From Kitasatospora sp. NA04385 (GTDB lineage Bacteria > Actinomycetota > Actinomycetes > Streptomycetales > Streptomycetaceae): a stretch of 64,000 nucleotides of DNA. Location of the stretch: assembly GCF_013364235.1 (NCBI RefSeq), contig NZ_CP054919.1, positions 2,716,328-2,780,327 on the forward strand, given 5' to 3'. Of this stretch, positions 57,465 through 64,000 are shown piece by piece. Each line of letters starts with the position of its first letter. Position 1 is the first letter of the stretch. A program made the position numbers and the translations under genes. The notes under the pieces were generated by a model. That model worked only from the letters and a program-made list of their open reading frames with translations. It was not told where the DNA came from and made no database searches.

Positions 57465-57501
57465 ACGGCCCGCCGGCCGGTGGTCTCCGGCGGCGGGCCG
57501 T
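57465..57501 (-). terminator. Terminator of nagF
   Basis: An 11-bp stem ACGGCCCGCCG / CGGCGGGCCGT, 33 bp past the nagF stop on the minus strand. Confidence 0.7.
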
Positions 57502-57533
57502 TCGGGTGGAGCGGGCCTGCGGGGAGGCTCAGC

Positions 57534-57767
57534 TCACATCATGTCCTCGATCTCGGCGGCGATCGGGTCGGCATCGGTGCCGATGACGACCTGGATGGCC
57601 GTACCCATCTTCACCACACCATGGGCGCCGGCCGCCTTGAGCGCCGCCTCGTCGACCTTGGAGGCGTCGTGGACCTCGGTGCGCAGCCGGGTGATGCAGC
57701 CTTCGACCTCGTCGATGTTCTCGATTCCGCCGAGACCGGCGACGATCTTTTCAGCCTTGCTGGCCAT
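57534..57767 (-). CDS. nagF: PTS GlcNAc-specific EIIB component
   Basis: A 77-aa phospho-carrier with the EIIB glucose-family fold. The phosphorylated Cys24 is in DEVEGCITRLRTEV. It accepts phosphate from the crr/EIIA protein, not encoded here, and passes it to GlcNAc during transport by the EIIC proteins. It diverges from the first EIIC gene across a 371-bp spacer with a DasR-like operator. Position next to rph matches nagF of Streptomyces. Confidence 0.92.
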   Translation of the reverse strand: MASKAEKIVAGLGGIENIDEVEGCITRLRTEVHDASKVDEAALKAAGAHGVVKMGTAIQVVIGTDADPIAAEIEDMM

Positions 57768-57984
57768 GGTCTTTCTCCCTCTGTCTCGGCGCTCCGGCGG
57801 TCGGTCGCCGGGTGCCGTACTGCGTGTGCGGTGGTGCCGGCCGGAGGTGACCCGGGATCAGTCTGCCGCGCCTTCCGACGACGCGACCAGCATCACCCGA
57901 TTCCTGCCGGTATGCCACGTTAGTTCACTTTCGGGCTATCTCCGCGCGCGGCCGGGTGCGGGGCCGCCGCAGGATGGCGATCAT

Positions 57985-58036
57985 CGGGTTCTCGAACCCG
58001 CGGACCGCCACTGCCGCGAAAATGGTCTACACCAAT
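57985..58036. promoter_or_regulatory. DasR-like operator and 7-2-7 palindrome in the nagF/nagE spacer
   Basis: AATGGTCTACACCAAT (58021-58036) fits the DasR site ACTGGTCTAGACCACT with a few changes. Twenty bases before it is the perfect palindrome CGGGTTC-tc-GAACCCG (57985-58000). No other element was recognised in 57768-58138. Confidence 0.75.
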
Positions 58037-58138
58037 CCTAGGTGTACCCGGGACAACGCAGGACGGTCCGCCGGTGTTCCTGGCCCCGCGCACGGATGAA
58101 CCCCCCAGGGGGACGGGAACGGCAGCGGAGGGCCGACG

Positions 58139-59428
58139 ATGAGTTCACCAGGCGCCACGGCGCACCAGTCCACGTGGTGGCACACCTTCTACGGCGGCCT
58201 GCAGAAGATGGGCCGCAGCCTGCAGCTGCCGGTGGCGGTCCTGCCCGCCGCGGGCATCCTGAACCGCCTCGGCCAGCCCGACATCTTCGGCGCCGACGGC
58301 CTCGGCTGGGACAACGTCGCCACCGCGATCGGCGCCGCGGGCGGTGCGCTGCTCAACTCCTCGCTGGGCCTGCCGCTGCTGTTCTGCATCGGCGTCGCCA
58401 TCGGCATGGCCAAGAAGGCCGACGGCTCGACCGCGCTCGCCGCGGTGGCCGGCTTCCTGGTCTACTACGCCGTCCTGCAGTCGTTCCCCGAGGACTGCCC
58501 GGCACCCACCGTGCTCAAGGGCAACCAGTGCATCGACTTCAACGGCGGCACGGCGGCCAACACCGTCTACCAGAACCCCGGCGTCCTGGGCGGCATCCTG
58601 ATGGGCCTGTTCTCGGCCTGGCTGTGGGTGCGCTTCCACCGGGTCAGGCTGGTCGACTGGCTGGGCTTCTTCAACGGCCGCCGCCTGGTCCCGATGATCA
58701 CCGCCCTGGTCGGCCTGCTGTTCGGCTCGCTGATGGCCTGGGTCTGGAAGCCGATCGGCACCGGCATGAACGACTTCTCCCAGTGGCTGGCCGACCTGGG
58801 CGCCGGCGGCTCCGGCATCTTCGGCGTCGCCAACCGCGCCCTGCTGCTGATCGGCATGCACCAGCTGCTGAACACCTTCCTCTGGTTCCAGTTCGGCTCG
58901 TTCACCAAGCCGGACGGCACGGTCGTGAACGGTGACATCAACCGCTTCCTGGCGGGCGACCCGACGGCCGGCCAGTTCACCTCGGGCTTCTTCCCGATCA
59001 TGATGTTCGCGCTGCCCGCCGCCGCGATGGCCATCGCCGCGGCCGCCAAGCCGCACCGGCGCAAGGAGATCTACGGCCTGATGCTCTCGGTCGCGCTGAC
59101 CTCCTTCGTCACCGGCGTCACCGAGCCCATCGAGTACTCCTTCGCCTACGTGGCCCCGCTGCTGTACGCCGTCCACGCCCTGCTCACCGGCGCCTCGATG
59201 GCCATCACCTGGGGGCTCGGCGTCCACGACGGCTTCAGTTTCTCGGCCGGCCTGCTCGACTACGTCATCAACTGGAACCTGGCCACGAAACCCTGGCTGA
59301 TCATCCCGATCGGCCTGTGCTTCGCGGCGGTCTACTACGTGCTCTTCCGCTTCATCATCGTGAAGTTCGACCTCAAGACCCCCGGTCGCGAGGACGACGA
59401 CGAGGTCGAGGACGTGACCAAGGCCTGA
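58139..59428 (+). CDS. nagE1: PTS GlcNAc-specific EIIC permease 1
   Basis: A 429-aa membrane permease of the glucose/GlcNAc EIIC family, about ten helices. Family motifs: LQKMGRSLQLPVAVLPAAGIL, KKADGSTALAAVAGFL, VRLVDWLGFFNGRRLVP, GFFPIMMFALPAAAMAI and the sugar-site TGVTEPIEYSFAYVAP. It imports and phosphorylates N-acetylglucosamine together with NagF. A C-terminal acidic tail follows FDLKTPGRED. ATG 58139 with GGAGGGCCGACG. The symbol is by position. Confidence 0.9.
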   Translation: MSSPGATAHQSTWWHTFYGGLQKMGRSLQLPVAVLPAAGILNRLGQPDIFGADGLGWDNVATAIGAAGGALLNSSLGLPLLFCIGVAIGMAKKADGSTALAAVAGFLVYYAVLQSFPEDCPAPTVLKGNQCIDFNGGTAANTVYQNPGVLGGILMGLFSAWLWVRFHRVRLVDWLGFFNGRRLVPMITALVGLLFGSLMAWVWKPIGTGMNDFSQWLADLGAGGSGIFGVANRALLLIGMHQLLNTFLWFQFGSFTKPDGTVVNGDINRFLAGDPTAGQFTSGFFPIMMFALPAAAMAIAAAAKPHRRKEIYGLMLSVALTSFVTGVTEPIEYSFAYVAPLLYAVHALLTGASMAITWGLGVHDGFSFSAGLLDYVINWNLATKPWLIIPIGLCFAAVYYVLFRFIIVKFDLKTPGREDDDEVEDVTKA

Positions 59429-59448
59429 ACCGGGCAGTTGGCCGTGGC

Positions 59449-59480
59449 GCCCCCGGCGGGAGGAATTCCCGTCCGGGGGC
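59449..59480 (+). terminator. T-rich terminator of nagE1
   Basis: A stem GCCCCCGG / CCGGGGGC with inner GGGA/TCCC pairing, followed by acagTTTTGTTTT, a classical intrinsic terminator that is rare in this GC-rich window. Confidence 0.85.
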
Positions 59481-59520
59481 ACAGTTTTGTTTTCCGTCGG
59501 ATCAAAAGGAGTGAACAACC

Positions 59521-59532
59521 GATCAATTGATC
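59521..59532. promoter_or_regulatory. 12-bp palindrome GATCAATTGATC
   Basis: A perfect palindrome in the AT-rich spacer upstream of nagE2, about 110 bp before the DasR-like site. Function unknown. Confidence 0.45.
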
Positions 59533-59640
59533 CGGCGTCAACCGGGTCAAGGTTTCGATTCCGCAGCGCTTGTCCCCCGCGAACCTTAAGAGGGTTCCGG
59601 AGCCCGTTCGGCCCGTGCTAGAAAGCTGAACGAGGCCTTA

Positions 59641-59656
59641 AGTGGTCTAGACCAGG
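59641..59656 (+). promoter_or_regulatory. DasR-responsive element upstream of nagE2
   Basis: AGTGGTCTAGACCAGG matches the central TGGTCTAGACCA core of the DasR consensus exactly, 28 bp before the nagE2 start. It predicts tight repression in the absence of glucosamine-6-phosphate. Confidence 0.88.
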
Positions 59657-59683
59657 ATCGCGCTGCCGTGAGGAACCACCGCT

Positions 59684-60937
59684 ATGAGTACGACCGCGCA
59701 GAACTCCCGGCCGGCGTCGGCACCCGGTGGACGGGAGCTGCGCTCCCGGATCTTCGCGGCCCTCCAGAAGATCGGCCGCAGCCTCCAGCTCCCGATCGCC
59801 GTGCTGCCCGCCGCCGGCATCCTGCTGCGGCTCGGCAAGGAGGACGTCTTCGGCGACCAGGGCCTGGGCTGGACCAGGGTGGCCGAGGTGTTCTCCGCCT
59901 CGGGGCACGCCGTCTTCGACTGGATGCCGCTGCTGTTCTGCGTGGGCATCGCCATCGGCTACGCGAAGAAGTCCGACGGCTCCACCGCGCTCGCCGCGCT
60001 GGTCGGCTTCCTCACCTACCACCAGGTGCTCACCGCCTTCCCGAAGACCGGCTACCAGGAGCTGCCCGGCCGGGACGTCGCGGCCACCTACCAGGACCCG
60101 GGCGTGCTCGGCGGCGTGGTGGTCGGCCTGCTCTCCGCGATCCTGTGGCAGCGGCTGCACCGCACCCGGCTGGTCGACTGGCTGGGCTTCTTCAACGGGC
60201 GCCGGCTGGTCCCGATCGTGATGGCCTTCGTCGGCACCGCGCTGGGCGTCCTCTTCGGCCTGTGCTGGGGCCCGATCGGCGGCCTGGTCGACCGCTTCAG
60301 CACCTGGGCGATCGGGCTGGGCGCGCTCGGCTCCGGCCTGTTCGGCCTGATCAACCGGGCCCTGCTGCCGTTCGGGCTGCACCAGTTCGCCAACACCTTC
60401 TTCTGGCAGCAGGCCGGGACGTACAAGGTGGGCACCCAGGAGTTCCACGGCGACCAGACCCGGTTCTTCCAGCACGACCTCGCGGCCGGCCAGTTCATGT
60501 CCGGCTTCTTCCCGATCATGATGTTCGGCCTGCCCGCCGCCGCCCTGGCCATCGCCCACTGCGCCCGCCCGGAGCGCCGCCGGGCCGTCCTCGGCATGAT
60601 GTTCTCGCTGGCCCTGACCTCCTTCGCCACCGGCATCACCGAGCCGATCGAGTTCGCCTTCCTGTTCATCGCCCCCGTCCTGTACGCCCTGCACGCCGTG
60701 CTCACCGGCCTGTCCATGGCCGTCACCTGGGCGCTGGGCGTGCACCACGGCTTCACCTTCTCCGCGGGCGTCATCGACTACGTGCTGAACTGGAACCTGG
60801 CCACCGAACCCTGGCTGATCGTCCCGATCGGGCTGTGCTTCGCGGCGGTCTACTACACGCTCTTCCGGTTCGTCATCCTGCGCTTCGACCTCAAGACGCC
60901 GGGCCGCGAGGACGACGACGGCTTCGAGGACGGGTGA
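59684..60937 (+). CDS. nagE2: PTS GlcNAc-specific EIIC permease 2
   Basis: A 417-aa second EIIC permease, clearly paralogous to NagE1 over its whole length (ALQKIGRSLQLPIAVLPAAGIL, RLVDWLGFFNGRRLVP, GFFPIMMFGLPAAALAI, TGITEPIEFAF, C-terminal FDLKTPGREDDD). Its stronger DasR site suggests it is the inducible main transporter, as reported for nagE2 in S. coelicolor. Both EIICs must share the single NagF. It converges on the LuxR-type gene with 36 bp between. Confidence 0.9.
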   Translation: MSTTAQNSRPASAPGGRELRSRIFAALQKIGRSLQLPIAVLPAAGILLRLGKEDVFGDQGLGWTRVAEVFSASGHAVFDWMPLLFCVGIAIGYAKKSDGSTALAALVGFLTYHQVLTAFPKTGYQELPGRDVAATYQDPGVLGGVVVGLLSAILWQRLHRTRLVDWLGFFNGRRLVPIVMAFVGTALGVLFGLCWGPIGGLVDRFSTWAIGLGALGSGLFGLINRALLPFGLHQFANTFFWQQAGTYKVGTQEFHGDQTRFFQHDLAAGQFMSGFFPIMMFGLPAAALAIAHCARPERRRAVLGMMFSLALTSFATGITEPIEFAFLFIAPVLYALHAVLTGLSMAVTWALGVHHGFTFSAGVIDYVLNWNLATEPWLIVPIGLCFAAVYYTLFRFVILRFDLKTPGREDDDGFEDG

Positions 60938-60973
60938 CCCCCGCCGCGATCCGGCGCGACCCCGCCGCGGCCG

Positions 60974-61972
60974 CTAGATCCAGCCCAGCCGGGCCGCGTG
61001 CACGCCCGCCTGGAAGCGCGACTGCGCGCCGAGCGCCGTGGTCAGGTCGGCGACCAGGCGGCGCACCGTGCGGTCGGAGATCTCCAGCTTGCGGCCGATC
61101 GCCTGGTCGGTGAGCCCGGCCGCGAGCAGCCGCAGCACCTCGCGGTGGCGGTCGTCGGGGGTGGTGCGGCCGAGCAGTTCCGGCGGGATCCAGCTGGCCG
61201 CCCAGAAGTGCTCGAAGAGCTCGCGGACCACGCCGACCACGGCCGGGTCGCGGACCACCACCGCGGCGCTGCCCGGCGGCTCCCCGGGCGCGGGCAGCAC
61301 GGCCAGGCCCGCGTCGACCACGATCAGCCACAGCGGCAGGGTGTGCGCGACCCGGATGTGCGCGCCGGCCGCGGTCAGCGCCTGGACGTGGGAGAGGACG
61401 CCGCCCTGGTGCAGGGCGGCGGCGGGGTAAATGGTGCGCAGGGTGACCCGGTGGGCCAGGGCGATCCGCTCCCGGGCGAGCTTCTCGGCCAGGCCGTTCT
61501 CGGACTGGTCCTGGCCGGGGCGCAGCGACAGCGCCTCGGTGCGGGCGGCCCGGGCGGCGTCCTCCAGCAGGGCGGCGACCCGGTCGGCGCCGCGGACCAG
61601 CTCGTGGGCGGTGCCGGTCTGCAGCGGCAGGTAGTGGGCGTGCAGCCGCTCGACCCGGTCCCGGGTGCGGCGGGCCTCGCCGAGCAGTTCGGTGAAGCGG
61701 CGGTCGGAGTCGGCGAGCAGCCGGCGCACCGCGGTGTCGATCGAGACGGCGGCCACCCCGCTGGTGGTCGCGGTCGTCCCCCGGAGGAGCCCGAGGCCGC
61801 GCAGTTCGTCCATCGCCTGCTCGAACTCGCTTTCCCCGTACCCGAGTTCGTCGCGCAGGGAGTCCAGTGGCAGGCCGGGGTCGGCGAGCAGGCGGGCGTA
61901 CAGGGCGGTACTGGTCTCCACCCTCCGGAAGCCTAGGGCCGCGGCCGGTGGACGCCGGGCGGTTTTCAGCAT
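60974..61972 (-). CDS. LuxR-family regulator with TrmB-like N-terminus
   Basis: A 332-aa one-component regulator. An N-terminal winged helix like TrmB/PhdI (about 25-75, YARLLADPGLPLDSLRDELG) is followed by a coiled region (ARRTRDRVERLHAHYLP), a middle PLD-like ligand domain (YPAAALHQGGVLSHVQALTA) and a C-terminal LuxR helix-turn-helix (REVLRLLAAGLTDQAIGRKLEISDRTVRRLVADLTTALGAQSRF). No receiver domain is present. This architecture is abundant in streptomycetes, with unknown signals. ATG 61972 is used; a GTG at 61921 is possible. Confidence 0.88.
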   Translation of the reverse strand: MLKTARRPPAAALGFRRVETSTALYARLLADPGLPLDSLRDELGYGESEFEQAMDELRGLGLLRGTTATTSGVAAVSIDTAVRRLLADSDRRFTELLGEARRTRDRVERLHAHYLPLQTGTAHELVRGADRVAALLEDAARAARTEALSLRPGQDQSENGLAEKLARERIALAHRVTLRTIYPAAALHQGGVLSHVQALTAAGAHIRVAHTLPLWLIVVDAGLAVLPAPGEPPGSAAVVVRDPAVVGVVRELFEHFWAASWIPPELLGRTTPDDRHREVLRLLAAGLTDQAIGRKLEISDRTVRRLVADLTTALGAQSRFQAGVHAARLGWI

Positions 61973-62062
61973 GCGAGACGGGCGCTCCGGTGTCGGCCAT
62001 GGCCTGATCCGGCGCGGCCGGGGGCCTTCGCCCGGCGGGCCGCGGTCTCCAGGATGGTCGCC

Positions 62063-62980
62063 ATGGCGATTCCCGAGTCTTCCGTGATCTGGTTCGACGG
62101 CGCGCTGGTGCCCTGGCAGGAGGCCCGCGTCCACGTGCTGACGCACGCGCTGCACTACGGCACCGGGGTGCTGGAGGGCACCCGGGTGTTCGAGACGGCC
62201 GACGGCCCGGCGGTGTTCCGGCTGGACGAGCATCTGGCCCGGCTGGAGCGCAGTGCCCGCATGCTGAGAATCGAACTCCCGTACAGCCGGGAGGAGTTGT
62301 CCGCGGCGACGCTCGCCCTGGTGGCGGCGAACGGCCACCGCTCGTGCTACCTGCGGCACCTGGCGTTCCTGGGCTACGGCTCGATGGGGCTGGACATGCG
62401 GCACTCCCCCACCAGCGTGTCGATCGCCTCCTGGGAGTGGCCGGCCTACCTGGCGGCGGAGCGCGGGCTGCGGCTGATGACCAGCAGCTGGCGGCGCACC
62501 GACCCCAACTCCGTCCCCCCGGCGGCGAAGGCCACCGGCCCGTACCTCAACTCGGCGCTGGCCCGGCGGGAGGCGAGCGACGCGGGGTTCGACGAGGCGC
62601 TGCTGCTGGCCCCGGACGGCACGGTCAGCGAGTGCAGTTCGGAGAACGTGTTCACGGTCCGCGACGGGGTGCTGCGCACGCCGCCGGGCAGCGCGGGCGC
62701 CCTGGAGGGCATCACCCAGGACACCCTGCTGACGCTGGCCCGGGACCTGGGCGTGGAGGTGCGGGTGGAGGACCTGCTGCGTTCGGACCTGTACGCGGCC
62801 GACGAGGTGTTCGTCTCCGGGACGGCCGCCGGGGTGGTGCCGGTGGCCTCCCTGGACAACCGCGAACTACCCTCCGCGGAGGGCGAGTTGACCAAGAAGC
62901 TGGGCGAGGCGTACCGGGCCGCGGTGAGCGGCGCGGACGCCCGCTACCGGCACTGGCTGACGCCGGTTCAGAGCTCGTAG
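62063..62980 (+). CDS. ilvE: Branched-chain amino-acid aminotransferase
   Basis: A 305-aa class IV (fold type IV) PLP aminotransferase of the short IlvE type, interconverting Val/Leu/Ile and their keto acids. The motifs ALHYGTGVLEGTRVFE, RLDEHLARLERSARML, the PLP-binding Lys156 in PPAAKATGPYLNSAL, and SECSSENVFTV with the phosphate-binding GITQDT are intact. ATG 62063 is better spaced from AGGA than the earlier in-frame GTG/ATG. Its end overlaps the convergent MBL gene by 13 bp. Confidence 0.93.
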   Translation: MAIPESSVIWFDGALVPWQEARVHVLTHALHYGTGVLEGTRVFETADGPAVFRLDEHLARLERSARMLRIELPYSREELSAATLALVAANGHRSCYLRHLAFLGYGSMGLDMRHSPTSVSIASWEWPAYLAAERGLRLMTSSWRRTDPNSVPPAAKATGPYLNSALARREASDAGFDEALLLAPDGTVSECSSENVFTVRDGVLRTPPGSAGALEGITQDTLLTLARDLGVEVRVEDLLRSDLYAADEVFVSGTAAGVVPVASLDNRELPSAEGELTKKLGEAYRAAVSGADARYRHWLTPVQSS

Positions 62981-63720
62981 ACGGCTCCGGCCCGGGCCAG
63001 TTCGACCGGGCCGGGGAAGGCGGCGGCGGCGTCCCGGCGGTTGCGCTCGGCGTCGGTCCACGGGGGGATGTGGGTGAGCACCAGCCGGGCCGCCCCGGCG
63101 GCGGCGGCGTGCTCGCCGGCCTGGGTGCCGTTGAGGTGGATGGAGTCGAAGGTCTCCTTGCCGTCCGTGTAGGCCGCCTCGCACAGGAACAGGTCGGCGC
63201 CGCGGGCGAGTTCGACCAGGTCGGAGCAGACGCCGGTGTCCCCGGAGTAGACCAGGCTGCGGCCGCCGGCCTCGATCCGGAAGCCGTACGCCTCGCAGTC
63301 CAGGTGGTTGACCCGGGCGGCGGTGACGGTGAACGGGCCGAGCGCGAGCCGGGCGCCGTCGGTGAGGTCGCGGAAGTCGAACACCTCGGTCATGCCGGGT
63401 TTCTCCGGCATGTCGTAGGCCCGGGCGAGCCGCTCGGCGGTGCCGCTCGGGCCGTGCACGGGCAGCGGGTCGGGGCAGCCCTCGACCCGGTAGTTGCGGG
63501 CCACCCAGTACGCGCACAGGTCGACGCAGTGGTCGGCGTGCAGGTGGCTGAGCAGGACGGCGTCCACGTCGTACAGGCCGGCGTACTTCTGCAGCGCGCC
63601 GAGCGCGCCGTTGCCGAGGTCGACGACCAGGCGGTAGCCGTCGTGCTCCACCAGGTAGCTGGAGCACGGGGAGTCCACGGACGGGAAGCTCCCCGAGCAC
63701 CCCACCACGGTCAGTTTCAT
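62968..63720 (-). CDS. MBL-fold metallo-hydrolase (RNase Z-like)
   Basis: A 250-aa zinc hydrolase of the metallo-beta-lactamase superfamily. The metal motif SHLHADHCVD (His59, His61, Asp63, His64), later NHLDCEAYG, YSGDTGVCSD and the final His in LTHIPPW are present. The exosite arm of true RNase Z is absent, so it is more likely a cyclic-nucleotide phosphodiesterase- or ribonuclease-like relative of unclear substrate. ATG 63720 is in a good context (GAAGGGCTCGGC upstream). Confidence 0.92.
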   Translation of the reverse strand: MKLTVVGCSGSFPSVDSPCSSYLVEHDGYRLVVDLGNGALGALQKYAGLYDVDAVLLSHLHADHCVDLCAYWVARNYRVEGCPDPLPVHGPSGTAERLARAYDMPEKPGMTEVFDFRDLTDGARLALGPFTVTAARVNHLDCEAYGFRIEAGGRSLVYSGDTGVCSDLVELARGADLFLCEAAYTDGKETFDSIHLNGTQAGEHAAAAGAARLVLTHIPPWTDAERNRRDAAAAFPGPVELARAGAVYEL

Positions 63721-63911
63721 GCCGAGCCCTTCCCGCCCCGTCGGGCCATCGTCCGCGGCCGTCCGCGCCGCCGGTGGGGCGGGGCGGGGTTCTTCGACTC
63801 CGTCGGTGCTTTGACTGTCGAGGGTAAGGGCCGGTCGGCACTTTGCCCCCTCTCCCGTGCCGGGCTGTGGGCGGAATCACCAGGACGGGGCGGGGGCCTT
63901 CGAACGCCGTG

Positions 63912-64000
63912 CTAACGGTGGCCGGGGCGGGCCAGCGCCCAGGCCCGGATCGTCTCCGGGTACCAGCGGGGGTGGCCTCCGGCGTCCACCCGGTCGGGCG
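63912..64000 (-). CDS. 3' end of a probable DNA-binding protein (cut by window)
   Basis: The last 29 codons of a minus-strand gene entering from the right edge, ending DAGGHPRWYPETIRAWALARPGHR and a TAG stop. The pattern GHPRWYPETIRAWA resembles the C-terminus of AlpA/excisionase-type helix-turn-helix proteins of actinobacteria. The body of the gene is outside the window. The 191 bp between it and the MBL gene show only a likely promoter region. Confidence 0.5.
   Translation of the reverse strand, partial: PDRVDAGGHPRWYPETIRAWALARPGHR

Overview
The window is about 73% G+C chromosomal DNA from an actinomycete of the Streptomycetaceae. Streptomyces, Kitasatospora or Streptacidiphilus all fit. 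The evidence is the strong third-position G/C bias, frequent GTG starts with GGAGG-type ribosome sites, near-absence of TTA codons, DasR-type operators on chitinase and N-acetylglucosamine PTS genes, LAxTG sorting signals, and the gene order rph-nagF-nagE-nagE that is familiar from Streptomyces. There is no rRNA, CRISPR array, transposase, integrase or prophage. Three tRNA genes are present.

Left part (1-13 kb): two small acidic proteins lie beside a fermentation operon adhE-pflB-pflA (953-6714), an unexpected oxygen-sensitive glycyl-radical pathway for a mycelial aerobe. Then come a Tat-exported phosphocholine-type phospholipase C, an LtrA-family membrane protein closely followed by a pentapeptide-repeat gene, a stand-alone NirD, a TlpA-type lipoprotein and a DUF4239 membrane protein.

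Middle left (13-26 kb): two identical tRNA-Lys(CTT) genes with matching promoter cores, a class A penicillin-binding protein whose 3' end carries a one-base deletion that runs it into the next gene (an EamA exporter), YciI, signal peptidase I, chorismate mutase, an OsmC peroxidase, a PAS-GGDEF-EAL cyclic-di-GMP enzyme, an aminoglycoside-phosphotransferase-like protein, a luciferase-like oxidoreductase, a hairpin-dense segment that may encode a structured RNA (23989-24172), a DedA protein and a polysaccharide-deacetylase-like lipoprotein.

Middle (26-43 kb): a tightly overlapped livKGFHM-type ABC importer operon with an alpha/beta hydrolase diverges from a 3-oxoacid CoA-transferase pair, suggesting uptake and catabolism of an acid substrate. 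Next are uracil-DNA glycosylase, a NagD-like phosphatase and a decayed locus (frameshifted LysR regulator, frameshifted zinc-type oxidoreductase, internally deleted SnoaL-like gene). These are followed by a sortase-type LAxTG protein, a Gfo/Idh/MocA dehydrogenase, a DUF6412-like protein plus YidC paralogue, an adenosine-deaminase-family enzyme that may be the menaquinone (aminodeoxyfutalosine) enzyme, and a DUF445 protein.

Right part (43-64 kb): a surface-glycan/export set (UDP-sugar dehydrogenase, family 2 glycosyltransferase, ABC-2 ATPase and two permeases, one with a TTA codon), a GroES-like protein, DUF3618, a Bcp peroxiredoxin, two large GH18 chitinases under twin operator promoters, tRNA-Leu(TAG), RdgB, a small exported protein, RNase PH, the EIIB/EIIC/EIIC N-acetylglucosamine PTS under DasR-like operators, a LuxR-type regulator, a branched-chain aminotransferase, an MBL-fold hydrolase and the 3' end of a further gene. 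Chitinases, PTS and their operators form one chitin-to-GlcNAc utilisation block spanning about 11 kb.
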